The translations under genes were made by a program, and so were the position numbers. This document shows, piece by piece, positions 31,001 through 45,349 of a stretch of 64,000 nt of DNA; within the stretch, counting starts at the first letter, position 1; every line of letters begins with the position of its first letter. The stretch is from Pseudo-nitzschia pungens (taxonomy: Eukaryota; Bacillariophyta; Bacillariophyceae; Bacillariales; Bacillariaceae): NCBI GenBank assembly GCA_037355855.1, contig CM074759.1, positions 6,572,001-6,636,000 of the forward strand, given 5' to 3'. Below the pieces are notes generated by a model. The model did no database searches. It saw nothing but the letters and a program-made list of their open reading frames with translations, and was not told the DNA's origin.

Positions 31001-34000
31001 TCTACTTGATGAAATCAATCTCGCTTCATCCGATACATTGCAAAGACTTTGTGGCTTACTTGACGAGCCAACTGGCAGTCTTACGTTGACCGAAAGAGGA
31101 GATGCTACTGCAATTAAACGACATCCAAACTTTCGACTATTCGCTGCCATGAACCCAGCAACTGATGCTGGTAAGAAGGACCTTCCTGCAAGTATCCGCT
31201 GCCGTTTTTCGGAAATTTATGTTGATGAATTATTGGATCCAATTGAACTGAGACTTGTTACAGCGCGATGCCTTGATGGCGTGCTACCAAACGAAGGGAA
31301 TGCTCCGGAGCACACCGAAATTGTTGCATGCATTGTAGACCAGTATCTACATTGTCGTGAACTTGCAGATACTACTCTTTCTGACGGAAACGGTCATAAG
31401 CCGAGGTACACCCTGAGAACATTATCACGTGCATTGAAAGCGGCGAAAACTTTGGTTGTACAACAACGAATACGCTTAAAAGTAGCAATATATGAAGGTT
31501 TCCAACTCTCATTTGAGGGCATTCTTGATTCAGGGTCCATAAAAATCATGAGAAAAATGCTAAAGAAAGCTTTTTTGCAAGACGAGGCGAGGAAAATCGA
31601 CTTGGACCACCCTGGTAGGAGACCTGGCGGGAGGGACAGTGAAAATGCATACGTACTTATCAAGCCATTTTGGATCAAAGCTGGTCCGCTCGAGACAGCT
31701 GACTGGTCTGAGATTGGAACAAATGGAAAGTCAAAGTTCATTCTAACGAAAAGTGCTTTGACAAATTTACGAAGACTAGCCCAGGCTCTAGCAACTGGAC
31801 CATGGCCAATATTGCTCGAAGGACCAACGTCTAGCGGGAAAACTACACTTGTTGAGTACATCGCAGCGAGATGTGGGCATCATGTTGTCCGTATAAATAA
31901 TCACGAACACACTGACGTTCAGGAATACACTGGAGCATTCGCCGCTGATCAGAACGGATCATTATCGTTTCGAGACGGCATTTTAGTCCAAGCACTGAGA
32001 AGAGGACATTGGGTGATCCTCGACGAGTTGAACCTCGCACCAAGCGAAGTGCTAGAGGCTCTAAACCGATTGCTTGACGACAACAGAGAATTGTATTTGG
32101 CTGAAACAAATGAGACAGTTAAACCTCACCCTAACTTCCGTTTGTTCGCCACTCAGAATCCTTCCGGAGCGTATGGTGGCAGAAAGCCCCTTTCTCGGGC
32201 ATTTCGTAATCGCTTTGTTGAGCTACATGTCGGAGATATACCTAGTGATGAGATGTCCCTGATATTGGAGAAGAGGTGCGGTTGTCCTCCATCTCATTCG
32301 AAACTTTTGGTGAAAATTATGGTTGATCTTAGGCTAAAAAGAAGCAAGAGCAATCTTTTTCTGGGAAAAGATAGTTTCATAACGCCTAGAGATCTACTAC
32401 GATGGGCAGAAAGGCAGAGTGGTTCAAAGAAAGATTTGGCAGAGCATGGTTATATGGTCTTAGCAGAGCGGCTACGCTCAGCTGAAGAAAAACAGATGGT
32501 TCTTGATGTCCTTGAGGAACACACGAAGGTGAAAATCGATTTCGAGCGACTCTACTACCACGAGAATTCCGAAGCGAAGAAACTTCTTGAAAAAGCTTTG
32601 GTCGAGGCTAGGCGTCAAGACAATCATCTAATCGCATCTATTGCACCAACTAGATCCATGCTGCGCCTCATACATCTAGTGTCCACCTGTGTGAGACAGA
32701 AAGAGCCAGTTTTGTTGGTCGGAGGTAAGAAAGAAAAAATCTTGTCAGTTTCAAATTATCTGAAGCTTTCCTTTCCTAACCAAGTGTATTCTCATTTCGC
32801 AGATACGGGTTGTGGCAAAACAACTGTAATTCAGTTGCTAAGTTTTGTTTTGAACCAAATGCTGTACAGTGTCAACTGTCATGCGACAACAGAGACCTCC
32901 GATCTCATCGGAGGACTTCGACCGATTCGAGGACGAGATTCGATTAAGGAAAGCATCGTTATGAAACTGAAAGAATTAATACAGAAATGGCCATACGATG
33001 AAATGCTTGATGATCTCGATCTTGATCTGTATAATTCGACGAATGATGAAGATAAAATGCTGCCCATTTCCTCCTTGGAAGTTGTATGATGTTGACTCAA
33101 TGGTCAAGCTTGCTCAAACCATATCATCAAGAAGACCCGGGACGTCAAAGAGCGAATCAGGTGAAGGACGCACAAAGAAAAGGAGAAAAGTCACAGAATC
33201 GAGTACACCGGGTAACAGTAACAGCGATTGCAGCGATGACCTCTCAGAAGATTTAGTTGACTCGATTGCTGCGATTTCGACCGAGATTGACGATCTTGGC
33301 AAGCGCTACAGATCCTTGTTTGAATGGTCCGATGGTCCTCTCGTCAAAGCCATGAAGTCAGGTCAATTAATGCTTTTGGATGAAATGAGTCTTGCCGAAG
33401 ATGCGGTGTTGGAACGGCTAAATTCTGTCTTGGAACCATCAAGATGCATCGTTCTTGCTGAAAAGGGGGATGATGGTTCCTCTGGCAAAGACAAGGACGA
33501 TCGTGTCATTGTGGCCCATGATAGCTTTCGAATATTTGCAACTATGAACCCAGGAGGGGACTACGGGAAACGAGAATTGAGTCCAGCGTTGCGAAGTCGT
33601 TTCACAGAAATATGGGTCCCTTCTCTCAGAGACAGAAGTGATTTCGAGATCGTGATGGGGCGTTCTTTCACCCTAAGTCTTGGAAACGAAAAGAATTTCG
33701 ACCAGTCTTCAATTATCGGCCACATTCTTGATTACGTTGAGTGGTTCAATTCGGATATGTGTGGTTCAGCTTCAAGCCCATACTCTGGTTTCTCTCTCTC
33801 TTTGCGAGATATTCTTTCTTGGGCTCACTTCATTGTCGAGGCGAAAAAGTCGAATTCGAAACTAACAATATGCGATGCTTTGTATCATGGTGCATGTCTA
33901 ATGCACCTCGATGGTCTAGGCTTAGGATCAGGCCTTGCCTCGGATTCCTCAACCATCTTAAAGACCAAAGCCGAACAATATCTTCTTGGTCTCGTAACAG

Positions 34001-37000
34001 GAGGAAAGATTTCTAATGCACACAGTGTTGACGAACCGATTTGTATTCAGAACGGAAAGTTTGGTGTGTCCCCTTACTTCATCAACATTGGGCAGTGTTC
34101 CATTCCAAAGTCTACCTTCGATATGACAGCCCCTACAACGTCCCTGAATGCATTTCGTGTTCTACGGGCTATGCAACTTAGGAAACCAATACTATTGGAA
34201 GGATCACCCGGAGTTGGCAAGACGTCTTTAGTTAGTGCCCTTGCTTCTGCATCTGGAAACAAACTCGTGCGAATCAATCTTTCGGAACAAACTGATATCT
34301 CTGATTTGATGGGTAGTGACCTCCCCGTGGAAAATTCGACCAATAATGGACCTTCCTTTGAGTGGTGCGACGGAGTTTTGCTCACAGCTATCAAGGAGGG
34401 TAGCTGGGTTCTCCTTGATGAACTCAACTTAGCATCCCAAGCTGTGCTCGAAGGACTAAATAGTTGTCTAGATCACCGTGCCACAATGTATATTCCAGAG
34501 CTCGGGAAGTCATTTGAGTGTCCTTCAACTTTCCGTATATTTGCAGCTCAAAATCCTTTGGGCCAAGGAGGAGGCCGAAAGGGTCTCCCAAAGTCATTCT
34601 TGAACAGATTTACAAAAGTCTATGTCGATGCTTTGACTGATTCAGATTTACGATCCATTGTATCTTCGCGCTTCACGTCATTCTCAGAAGAATTCGTGAA
34701 TCAAATCATTGATTTCAACAATAACATTCATCATGAGGTGGTCGATAGTCAAGAATACGGGTCAGATGGTGGTCCTTGGGAGTTCAATTTACGTGATGTA
34801 TTTCGCTGGTGTGAATTGATAGAAGCAGGCCACTCGTCTTATGCAGCTGGTGCTCGCGACCTCTATTACCAAAGGTTTCGGACTCAAAATGATAGAAATC
34901 GAGTTGACAAAACGTTTCGGAAACATTTTGGATGTTCGATGATTCCAAACGGTTCACCCTGAGTTTGAAGTTCTTGACTCCGGCGTACGGATCGGCGAGA
35001 CAAAACTGAGTCGATTTGGATCAGTCATATCAAGTACTACAGACTCAGAGGACTGTCCGAGAGTCGGATCTACTGTTCTCGCGACTTCTACCAATGGAAG
35101 CGGTAGCTCGTTGTATAAACCTAAGATGGCCTTGTCTTCTTGTCGGTGGAAGTGGGACTGGAAAGACTTCGATAGTATCAAGCTTGGCAGGGCTCTGCAA
35201 TGCAACCCTCGTTGAACACTGTCTTTCACCATCCTCTGACGTATCAGAGCTTGTGGGTGGTTACGAACAAAGTGAGACGATGTCAAAAGAAATTCAGATC
35301 ATTAGAGATGTTTGCGACCTCGCAAATAATGTGATAATTGCAGACGCACTTAGGTCGATGAATTCCAAATCATGCTTGAACGTCATGGTAGAATTGCAAA
35401 AATACATCAATGATTGGGATAACTCATCTCTTCCGTACGATGATCAAACCAATTTGCCATGGAAACAAGTAAATGACATTTCTGAGATCCTTCGAACAAT
35501 GGTCCAAGGAGATCCTGCTCTATCTGTCTTTGTCAGTAATGTGGAAGATATCAAAGAGAGAATTCATTTTCAAACTAATAATCACAACTTGGCACAACAA
35601 CAACAACAAGATTCTGGTCACTTCGTATGGCGCGATGGAATTTTGGTTGAGGCTTTGCTAAAAGGGCATTGGTTACTACTCGAAAACGCCAACCTTTGTC
35701 CAGCTTCTGTACTTGATCGCCTAAACTCAGTTACGGAACGGGATGGATTCTTCCTTCTCTCGGAATCAGGAACGCAGGAAACTGAAGACAACTCCAATTC
35801 CCACCGGGTGATAAAACCGCACAAGAATTTCCGAATATTTTTTACGATGAACGCTGCCAACGGAGAGATATCGCGTGCAATGAGAAATAGATGCGTAGAA
35901 ATCTCCCTACTAGACTCCGCGGTGCAGTATCCTCTCCAACCAGAGAATTTTACATCCCCTTCGTTTTCGAAATTGCAAATTGTTGATTTCCTTAGCACAT
36001 TGAGTTGCGCGCGGATTCGTTCAATGGAGGTTGCATCTGCAATTATCAACGCACATGTCAGTGAAATCATACATTCATCATCTTTTGAGGAATCGCCAAA
36101 TCTGAGGAGCGTATTGGAGTCCGTCAAACTCTTGCCAAGTCTGTTATGCCGAGGTTTGGATCCTAGTCGATCGGGCCGAAATTTCATGCAGCTATCATTC
36201 GAAGTTGAAGAATCAGCTATAGCAATCGATTTTGCTTCGGATATTTTGGATACATTCACAATCAGCGATGGAACTCCTTTGCCAGGGACTTTATTACTGA
36301 AGTCGGCGGGAAACGAGGCACCTGTGATAAACACAGTATGGCGAGCTCGGCTTCTCCGACTTTTTGCAAAAAGAGGATCAAGTGTAGAGGATTCGATATC
36401 TACCCTTGGACTTCTGAGGACATCCGAAACAGACGGAATCGACCGATCTGCTTTAGTTTTTCCATCCTTTCATGAGCTACAATGCATCCTGTCTCAATTG
36501 TTTCTGAAGTCGACTTCGCTTGATCAACTGAAACTTCAAGCTTCTGCAATTAATGGATTCAGAAGTCCGTTGTCATACACAGTCCAATGGATGGCATCAG
36601 TTTTGGGAGAAACGATGTCTCAAACCGAAGAAGTGGAGGAATCCACACATCGAGATGAGTGCACAAATTTAACGTGGCGACGTTTGAAGCAATGTTTTGT
36701 TGAAAATCTCTGGAAAAAAAACTTGGCGAGAAAAGATGCTGTCTTGGATTCAACCGATGATCTGATGGTCCTTGAAGCATCTTACTACATGCATGAAAAT
36801 CTTCTTGACCAAGCTGCAGTTCCATGCTCCGTCACGGGGTTGCTATATCGATTCTTCCTCGCCATTGATAACTGGGCAGAAAATGTTGTTTATGCTAACA
36901 AGGGATCTGTTTTAATGAAGTTATTGCCCCTGCTTAGCGTGGTGTTGGACGAAAGAGACAAGCTCTGGACTCTTTTGAAAGATTTACCACTCGATTTGAC

Positions 37001-40000
37001 CATAATGAATGGTTTTTCGGCCTTTAACGAGAGTGAATTTATTGTCCAATGGCAATGGCTCCAAAAACGAACGCCAAAAATTCAATTTCGAGATTCATTG
37101 GTAGAAGGATGGAACCAAGTAGAAATGGTGATGGACGCCATCGATAGAGCCATCTTTGGCGGCCCACAGCCTGGTTGGTCAAATCATGGTGTCAGAAAGA
37201 AAATGTTGAGTCCTCTTGTTCCTCGGCAGTCCAAGCACTGGGATGCTTTATTTTCCCTCGAACGTCTATCAGATGGATGCTCTCTCGTTGTCGACTATCG
37301 CTTTGACCCGTTCCAGAAACAGGGAGTTCCAATTGATCTCCATCATCTAATGGAATTGTGTCATGCAAGCCTCTATGTTACTACCGAAGAAAAAAATCAG
37401 CTCCTTGCTGCAATTTGTACATCACAACTGTCGTGGACAAATTTATATTGTGGCCAAACTTCATGGATCGAAGAGATTGATTTTCCAAGCAAAATGAACC
37501 AGGTTTTTGGTAAATTGAAAGCTTCTTTTGATATCGAAATAGCTTCAGCAAAAGTAGATCTTGATATTCAAACTGTTGACAACCAGATCGAACCAAAATT
37601 TCTTGACGAGTTGAGGGATCTATCTAAAACTACGATGTCGAAGATCGATGGATATTGTAATTTGAAAACGAGACTGCTGAATTCTTTTGCCAAAATTCAG
37701 CTATCAGCATTAGCTGAATTTTGGTGCGTTCATCAGGAAGTCAACTTATGTGGACAACTCTCAAAACTTTTACTGATGTCGAAGGACGAGAAGGATTTAA
37801 AAGCTGGGCTTCTCCGGTTGAAGGACGATATTCAGCGTCTCGTGGAGGTCGCAATTTCGAAAACGATTTGGAAAGTAAGCGATATGCGGACATTTCAGCT
37901 CCTTGTTTGGGCATTGGACGGAAAATCCTCGAAAAATCAATCGTTGAGGACACTACTGCGGTCCCTCCTGCCGACAATGTTGTCAAACGTATCTCGCCAC
38001 TCCTTCACTGGATCATTCGTTTGTCAAAATTCAATTTCGTCGTCTCTAGAAATGCCAGACATGTGGTCAAGTGATGATGCTCATAACGATTCATTGTTTG
38101 GTAATCTTGATCTGGCGGATAGAGAATTTGCTTTCGGCAATGCAAGGCTCCAGCAGCCAGTGCGTACTGAAATTTCATTGAACACGATAGGAATTCAACT
38201 GTCTTTTTCCAAGAAGCCCGCGAGAACAAAGTTCTTCACGATCGAAAATGCCGTACAGCGCGAGGATCAGTCGAAAGAAATGTTGAGTGTACTTTCTACT
38301 CTTTTCATTTCACCATCAAATTCACGACTGTTTGTTCAGCACTACATCTTATTTGATATCTTGACTGCTGTCAAAGTTGTATTTCAGGATAATTCAATGG
38401 ATGAAGTTTTATCGCTTGTGAAGAATAACAAGAAGTTCTCAGCATCAAGTATTGAACAGATAAAATCTGCGGGTGATGCAATTGGAAACAATTTCTTTGT
38501 TCTTTTTTGGAACGATTTGTTGTTCCCCCTGCTAAAATCTCTACATCGCGCATGGCAGGAAGATACGGTCACTACGGAATATGACAGGACAGTGCTCTTT
38601 AGCATCCATCTATCTTGGCTTACTGCGGCTGAATCTTTTAACTCCTTGCAGTCCGTTGGATCCTGGGAGGGCTCCCCTCGCAAAAGTTTCCTTAATTACA
38701 AAACAGCTGCTCGATATTCAGTCTAGACTCGTAGCAACAAGACTCCACAGCGGCTTCGTTGAGGGAAATTTTTCTCCGGAAACTTCTGAAACGAGATATC
38801 TCGTCGAGAGGACTGAAAATCTATCAAAAAAGAGAACATCACAGCAGAAGAAGGTTGTAGAGCGAACAGAATCTGCCCCCCCATTCAGTGAGTTGTTTCG
38901 AGAAACTCGGGAATTTTTGACCACAGCATCCGGGAACAATACCGTACTTGAAATGATCGAGAATCTATTGACAAGGACCGCGGATAAAGTAAATGGGAGT
39001 ATAGAGAGACGTGCTGAAAATTGGCAGCGGACAGCCGCCGCATTTTGCAGACGATTGTCCAATGATTTCCTTGCATATGAAGATGTTACGACGTCTATAA
39101 TTGATTCGGTTCGAATGATACAAGATGGATTGTTTGATTTGAACCATCAGAGAATGGGTAGAGATGAAAAGCAAGGGCAACTGTATGGAATTTTTTTTGA
39201 TGAACTGCATAAGTATCCTATTCCACAAGGCGCAGATTCTATCAAGATCCTTCAAGGTGCAACATGTATAAGAAACTTCGAATCGAAGCCGGAATGCGTC
39301 AAAACATTATCCATTGCACTGCTGGCACGCCTGTTGCTGAAGAACGAAGTCGTTGGATTGAATGAAGAAGAGATGGCACTTTCCTCCCGTCTTTTCACAG
39401 GACTTACAAATTCATTTGATGGATTTGTCGGTGCAGAAGAAGACGCCGGTAGCTTGGAGGAAATCAAAGAAAAGGCTTTCAGGGAACAGTTTCCTGACCA
39501 TAGAAAAGAATTCAATGATCTCTTGAAAGACGCAAGTGTCGAACTGGATGAAAGCACTACAGAGGATGCAGGTGAAGATGATCCTGAAATAAAAGAAAAC
39601 GACAAGTCTCTGACGGAATCACAGACAGAGTTACTGTACGAACTTTACAACGGCATATTTTCTGGGAAGAAAGTATTTCATATAGATTCTATCCGAAAGA
39701 TTGCTTTTCATTCGTCTTACGCAGCCGCTTATGAATTTCAGAAAGCCTTTGGACACACTGGTAACTCTCGACTCAGATCAGAATTGATGGGAGGACACGC
39801 TTTTGCTCTATGTCTCTCGTCAATCCCCAGAGGGAAAATGACCAGACCGTACTCTTACTTTCGGGAATCATCGACAGTTGTTGACTTCCACAATGAAGCA
39901 TGCCCTTCTATGGCTCTCTCAGCATCTGGACCTCTTGAGAACCTCATGGCCCGGACTACCCAGCTGCTGACAGCATTTCCAGGTCACGCAATTTTGATTG

Positions 40001-43000
40001 GTTTGGGAAAGGTCTGTGAAAAGGTTCATAAGCTCAACATAATGACGACCCCAATTGGTAAAGTAATGACAGGTCTTGAAGTTATTTTGAAACAAGCCCA
40101 AGATTGGGAGCAGCATGCAAGCGAAAAGGTTAAGATCGGATCACCTCTCGCAGCCATTGGTCGTCTGATTTCGGAATGGAGGAAGTTCGAATTACAGAGT
40201 TGGGGGGAATTGATTCAAGGGCGTCACCAAAGGCATATTAAAAAAACTCGACACCATTGGCTACGCTTACGAAGAGTTCTTGACATTGTGTCGATAAAAG
40301 ATAATGGCGAATCAAAACATCGCAGCACATCAATGACTACGAAAATTATCTGCACTGTCCCGCGATGGGTGTGGAAAGGTTCTTCAGACGTTGGTTCGAA
40401 GCTTTTTCATGTATTGGATGACGAACATGTACAAAATTTGAAGGATCTCGTGAAGGCACTTGATACTTTCATGCTAACATCTCCGTTGGGAGAATTCGAC
40501 GAAAGACTAAAAATAGTGAAAACATGTGCCGAGGAGAGCACTGCTACCCTTACTGCACTCGACAAGGAATCATCATGGAAGTTACAGCAATCAAGGATCC
40601 TCTATTCAATCTGGATGTATTATAGTCAGTATTTACCAGCATTGACCCAGAAATTGACCGACCTGAGAGCGCCAGTCGAAGAAAAATTGAAAAACGAGAC
40701 AAAACTCGCAAAATGGGATAATCAGTCATACTATGCATTGGCAGAGTCAACAGAGAGAAACCAAAGAAAATTGATGAAAATTCTGTCCGAGTTTGATGAA
40801 TCCTTGTTCCTGAATGTAGGCATTATCATTCAGGAGGAGGGTTGCTCAGGCTTGCGCTCAAATGTCGAGGCGCACGATGAGTTCTGCGCGACTTTCCCGT
40901 CTTTCACTTCCATGTTTCCGATGCGAGGTATAATCAAAGAGAATGTATCGAACAAAAATTCCACACCACCGCACACATTGGATTCTATCGATATTGTTAA
41001 TATCGACGAAAAGCTCATCAACCTTACTAACGATGGACATCTTTCGAAGATTTCGAAGTATGCTCAAAAAATGAAAAGTTTATACATGAAAAATTCTAAA
41101 AACCCTGCTGAGTCAACCATTCGTGTGGGTGGTGATACAGCCTCGGCATTCTGTCAGGCAATATTTGATCGCGTTGAATCACTGAGGGAAAATAGCACCA
41201 GACCGATGAAAGAAAGAGCTCTTGTAGATCTTTTCCGCGAATTGAAAGAAAATGGGTTTACAACTACCAAATGGTCAACACCAAGTCAATTGAAAGATAT
41301 CGAACAAATGTTCCTTCTCCCAACACCCAAACTAGGGGCCGACGGAAAAAATGCTACTAATGATACAGCTTTGAGTAAAGCAGAGCAATATTACGTGAAA
41401 TGCATATCCGAAGCACACGCTCTTAAGTCCGAGACCATGATGTTGGGGAGCAAACACATGAGTAAACGCGAAATGGATTCAATGGTCAATCTTTGTTATA
41501 GTGGAATGCATCTGCTGACCCAGCAGCGATGCCTGTTATCGACGCTTCTACATGAGAACCACAAGTTGAAAGGGTGGATTGCTTCTGTAAAGGATTGCAA
41601 ACTGAGTTTGCCACCCTGTCAGTCCTACTTGTGGGAAGCCTTCAAATCCTTCCGACGAAAGCAAGCTTTTGCTTTTGAAAGTATACGACAACTCTCTCTT
41701 CTGCTGCAATCATCCAAAACCTTGATCAATGGGGATGACCATATCAATTGGATACGGGATACTATATCGAAGGTTGAATCGCTCTGTTCTGAATCATATC
41801 ATAGTGTGAAAGAACATACACATTTTGTCACATGGGAAATGCTAGAGGGGATTGGAAGGGATCAAAAAATACTATTTGGGGCAAAGGAGTTGGTTCAAGA
41901 AAGTAGGAGGCGCTGTAGAGACCTTTCTTGTCTCCCATTAGATCCGTTTGACGTATGCCTTGCCAACATTGAAGATGCACGTGAATCAGCTCAGAAGTGC
42001 AGCAAGCATTTAAATGAGTCCAGCGAGAAGGGTGTTACACCTAAGTCCACAGAATTTTCCGAAAATGTGTCATCTCTAATTGAGAGGGTGCTTGTGACGT
42101 ACCAAAACTTGAAGTTAGAATTCAACAATCGTGATCAATCTCAAGATGCCGTAGACGATAACGGCGGTGAGCTTCTTCCTGACGTTTCCATTTGGAAATG
42201 CCACTTAGGCTTCCTAAAGGCATGTGCAAAGATTAACATGCAAGAACTAAATGAAAATCTGTCGGTTTTGATTGGTGACTTGCGCGACCTTCATAATGGC
42301 CAGTCCATTTCGAGTGAGGAGCGTGAATGCTTCGTTCGATTGGTATCAAACACAAGCGTCCTCGTTGCGTACTTGCACCAATTGTCGGAATCTTTACTTC
42401 AAGATTATTTGCATTTCTACTCCTCGACTGCAAAACTAAATTATGTCATAGTGAGGTTGTTCCGGTCATTGGTCGCAAAAGGTTACTGTTCGGACAAAAC
42501 TGCTGAAGAAGATGGAGAAGGAGAAGGTGACATAAAGGGAATGACGTTTGATGACGACAATGACGGTACTGGAATGGGGGAAGGTGAGGGAAAAAAGGAT
42601 GTCACCGATCAAATTGAAAATGAAGATCAGTTAGCGGGATTGAAATCCGACAAGGATGATGAAAACGATCAGAAGAATCAAGACGAATCAAAACAATTGA
42701 ACGAAGATGAAGCTGACCAAGGAATGGAAATGGAGGGTGATTTTGACGGGGAAATGTTCGATCTACCAGAGAAACCACAGGATGACAATGAAATGGAAGA
42801 GGACGAGGGCGAAGAACTCGATACAGAAATGGGGGATGAAGCAAATCGAGATGACCAAGTAGTTGACGAAAAAATGTGGAACGACAGCGATGATGAAGAC
42901 GATATAAACAAAGATGAGGAGAAATTCGAAGAAGACAGTGGAGTGAAAGGGGAAGCCATTGAGGATGCGATGAGAACCAAAGAAGACGATGAAGAAGGGG

Positions 43001-45225
43001 GGAAAGCGGATGACGACGACGAAAGCCCTTCGAATCAAGATCAACAGGACAAAAATCGCGAGGGGAGCCCCGACGAAGTGGAAGATGAACAAGACGATCA
43101 AGAAATCAACGAAGACGCTGAAGATCGGTACGAAGACAATCACGATGTTGATGTACGAGGTGAAGAAAATGAGGAAACGCAAGAAGATACCGACGACCCC
43201 ATGCAATTGGACGATAATCTTGAATTGGATGAGAACGACCAAGGTGACGATGCGGATGATGCCGAAGCAGGAGAAACCGGCGAACACGAGGAAACCGCTT
43301 CGCTTTCTGCCGGATCAGAAGGTGAGGATGATAATCTTGGGGAAGACAATGCCGATGACGATGGTGAAGACGAAGACGAAGAAGCAGAAAATGAGAAGAA
43401 AGCAAATCAGGCAGAAGGTCCAATGGACCTGGAGAAGGAAGGTGGAGATGAGCCAGAGGAGGGGGAGCAGGACAACGCAGAGGAGCCGCCGATAGATAAA
43501 TCAGGCGAAGATCCCGTACCTGAAGAAGCTCATGGCATACGTTCAAAAGATGGAACCGATGCTATTGTTGATGATGGCGAGGAAGAAGGTCAAGAAGAAG
43601 ATTCTAACGATGAAAATGAAGCTGTTGGTAATCCCTCCGGTGGAAAGTCGGATGGGAATCAAGCAGAAACGGATGGAAATGATGGCGGTGGATATAGTGA
43701 AGATCAAGTAAACGAAGCAGACAATGAGAAGTCGAATGATAGTTCACGCGATATTCCAAATCCATTCAAAGATCCAGGAGATGCTTCGAAGTTCTGGCAC
43801 CGAAAGCTCAATGTTATTGACTCGAACGATTCTCCAGACGAGTCGAATCAAGCAGACAACAAAGATGAGGACAAAGATATTTCTCAAAACGAGAAAGACG
43901 GTGATTTTGAATACTCTGCGGATCAGAATAATTCAACCCAAGTTCTCGGGGAAGTAGCAGAGGAAGAAGCAGTTGAAATGGATCTCGAGGATAACCAAGA
44001 TGAGAAAGAAGTTGACGAAGATGAGAACGAACACCAAAAAGAAAGTCTAGAAAACGAGACTGAGACAGCCGAGCCAAAAAAAATGGACAAAAGCCAGAAT
44101 CGGCAAAAGCATCCAAAATCTTCCATGGATCAAAAAGACCAGATCACTGATGACGAAGATCTGGACGAGGAGGGTTCGATCATGGATGATTTAGTGAAAG
44201 ACGAGTCTGAAAGTGGAGACGAAGACATGGAGGCTGAAGAAGATGACGCGGAAACGGGACTGCGTGTCATGTCCGATCTGTCCAAACTGAGAGTCGACGG
44301 CGACTCATTCCAAGTCGAAGCAAGCACTCACCTTGTTCAAGACGAATACATATCAAGTGCGACTGCCGCTGAAGTTGAAGAAGCTCGATCGCAATGGCTG
44401 AGGATTCAAGGTGAAACTCAAAGTTTGTCTCGACGACTGTGTGAAAAACTTCGTCTGGTGATGGAACCGTTGGTTGCATCAAAACTTAGAGGGGATTATC
44501 GCACTGGAAAACGAATCAATATGAAACGCGTAATTGGGTATATTGCAAGTGGATACCGAAAAGATAAGATCTGGTTACGCAGAACAAAGCCTGCGAAGCG
44601 TAATTACCGGGTTCTCCTCGCTGTTGATGATTCTGAGAGCATGAAGAAGTCGGGAGCAGGTGAAATGGCTTTGCGCGCAATGGCCACTGTAGCGGTTGGA
44701 ATGAACCAGCTAGAGATTGGTGAACTTGGGGTGGCAAGCTTTGGAGATGACATGAAACTTGTTCATCCATTTCACATGCCTTTCACAGCAGAATCTGGAG
44801 TCAGCGTCGTCAGGAATTTCAAATTCGAACAGCAGCGGACACGTATTGCAATGTGCGTCGAAAGTGCCATGACGGCCCTAGAAGACTCTGGAGACCAATC
44901 CTCTATGCAGCTTGTTTTCCTCATCAGTGATGGTAGAATCGAACGCGATAGCAGATCAGCCTTAAAACGTTTGATACGCGAGATGGTCGAGCGGAATATT
45001 CTTCTTGCCATGATAATTGTAGAAGGCAAGGGAAAGAAGAAAGATAGTATTCTCAACATGAAAGAGGTTTCATTTGAAAAAGGGAAACCTGTCGTGAAGC
45101 GGTTTATCGATGACTATCCATTTCCCTACTACATCGTCCTCGATGAAGTCGCATCTTTACCTGAAGTGCTCGGGGACGCGTTGAAGCAGTGGTTTGAAAT
45201 GCTTACTCAGTTGCAGACATCATAA
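28031..45225 (+). CDS. MDN1: Midasin (MDN1/Rea1), giant dynein-like AAA ATPase of 60S ribosome maturation; frame interrupted
   Basis: One gene of about 17 kb encodes a protein of more than 5,600 residues. Six AAA modules are seen by their Walker A motifs: GPHGSGKSS (about 29335), GETGCGKTT (30432), GPTSSGKTT (31822), DTGCGKTT (32803), GSPGVGKTS (34200) and GGSGTGKTS (35140). A long linker follows, then a very Asp/Glu-rich region (about 42500-44280) and the C-terminal MIDAS domain with DDSES (about 44627) after the conserved GDYRTGKRINMKRVIGYIAS. Clear introns are 30913-30997 and 32725-32802; 29125-29209 is likely. At about 29598, 29833, 33084, 34945, 35020 and 38694 the frame advances by one base with no plausible intron. 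Start is uncertain: ATG 28021 opens another frame that would also need a one-base step near 28070. Midasin removes assembly factors (Rsa4, Ytm1) from pre-60S particles in the nucleolus and nucleoplasm. Confidence 0.9.
42500..44280 (+). other. MDN1: Acidic D/E-rich region of midasin
   Basis: About 590 residues are dominated by Asp, Glu, Gln and Asn, as in all known midasins, where it acts as a flexible tether between the AAA ring and linker and the MIDAS domain. Its purine bias makes long spurious open frames appear on both strands. Confidence 0.9.
44590..45222 (+). other. MDN1: MIDAS (von Willebrand A) domain of midasin
   Basis: The Asp-x-Ser-x-Ser metal site is present as DDSESM, followed by VASFGDDMKLVHPFH and LVFLISDGRIERD, giving the remaining metal-binding positions. 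This domain binds UBL domains of Rsa4 and Ytm1 in the known system. Confidence 0.9.
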
Positions 45226-45349
45226 TCAATCTAAAATAAAATAAGAAATGTAGAAACCCAGATAATTTCATAGCAGTTACATCTAGCTCTATCACGTTAC
45301 AGAGTACATATTTATTATCACATCTTTCGTGCGAACCAGTTTTCAGCCA

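Noticed and set aside
43106..43546. Several long frames antisense or out of frame in the midasin acidic region
   Set aside because: GA-rich DNA has few stops in any frame; these translate to Ser-, His- or Leu-rich low complexity.
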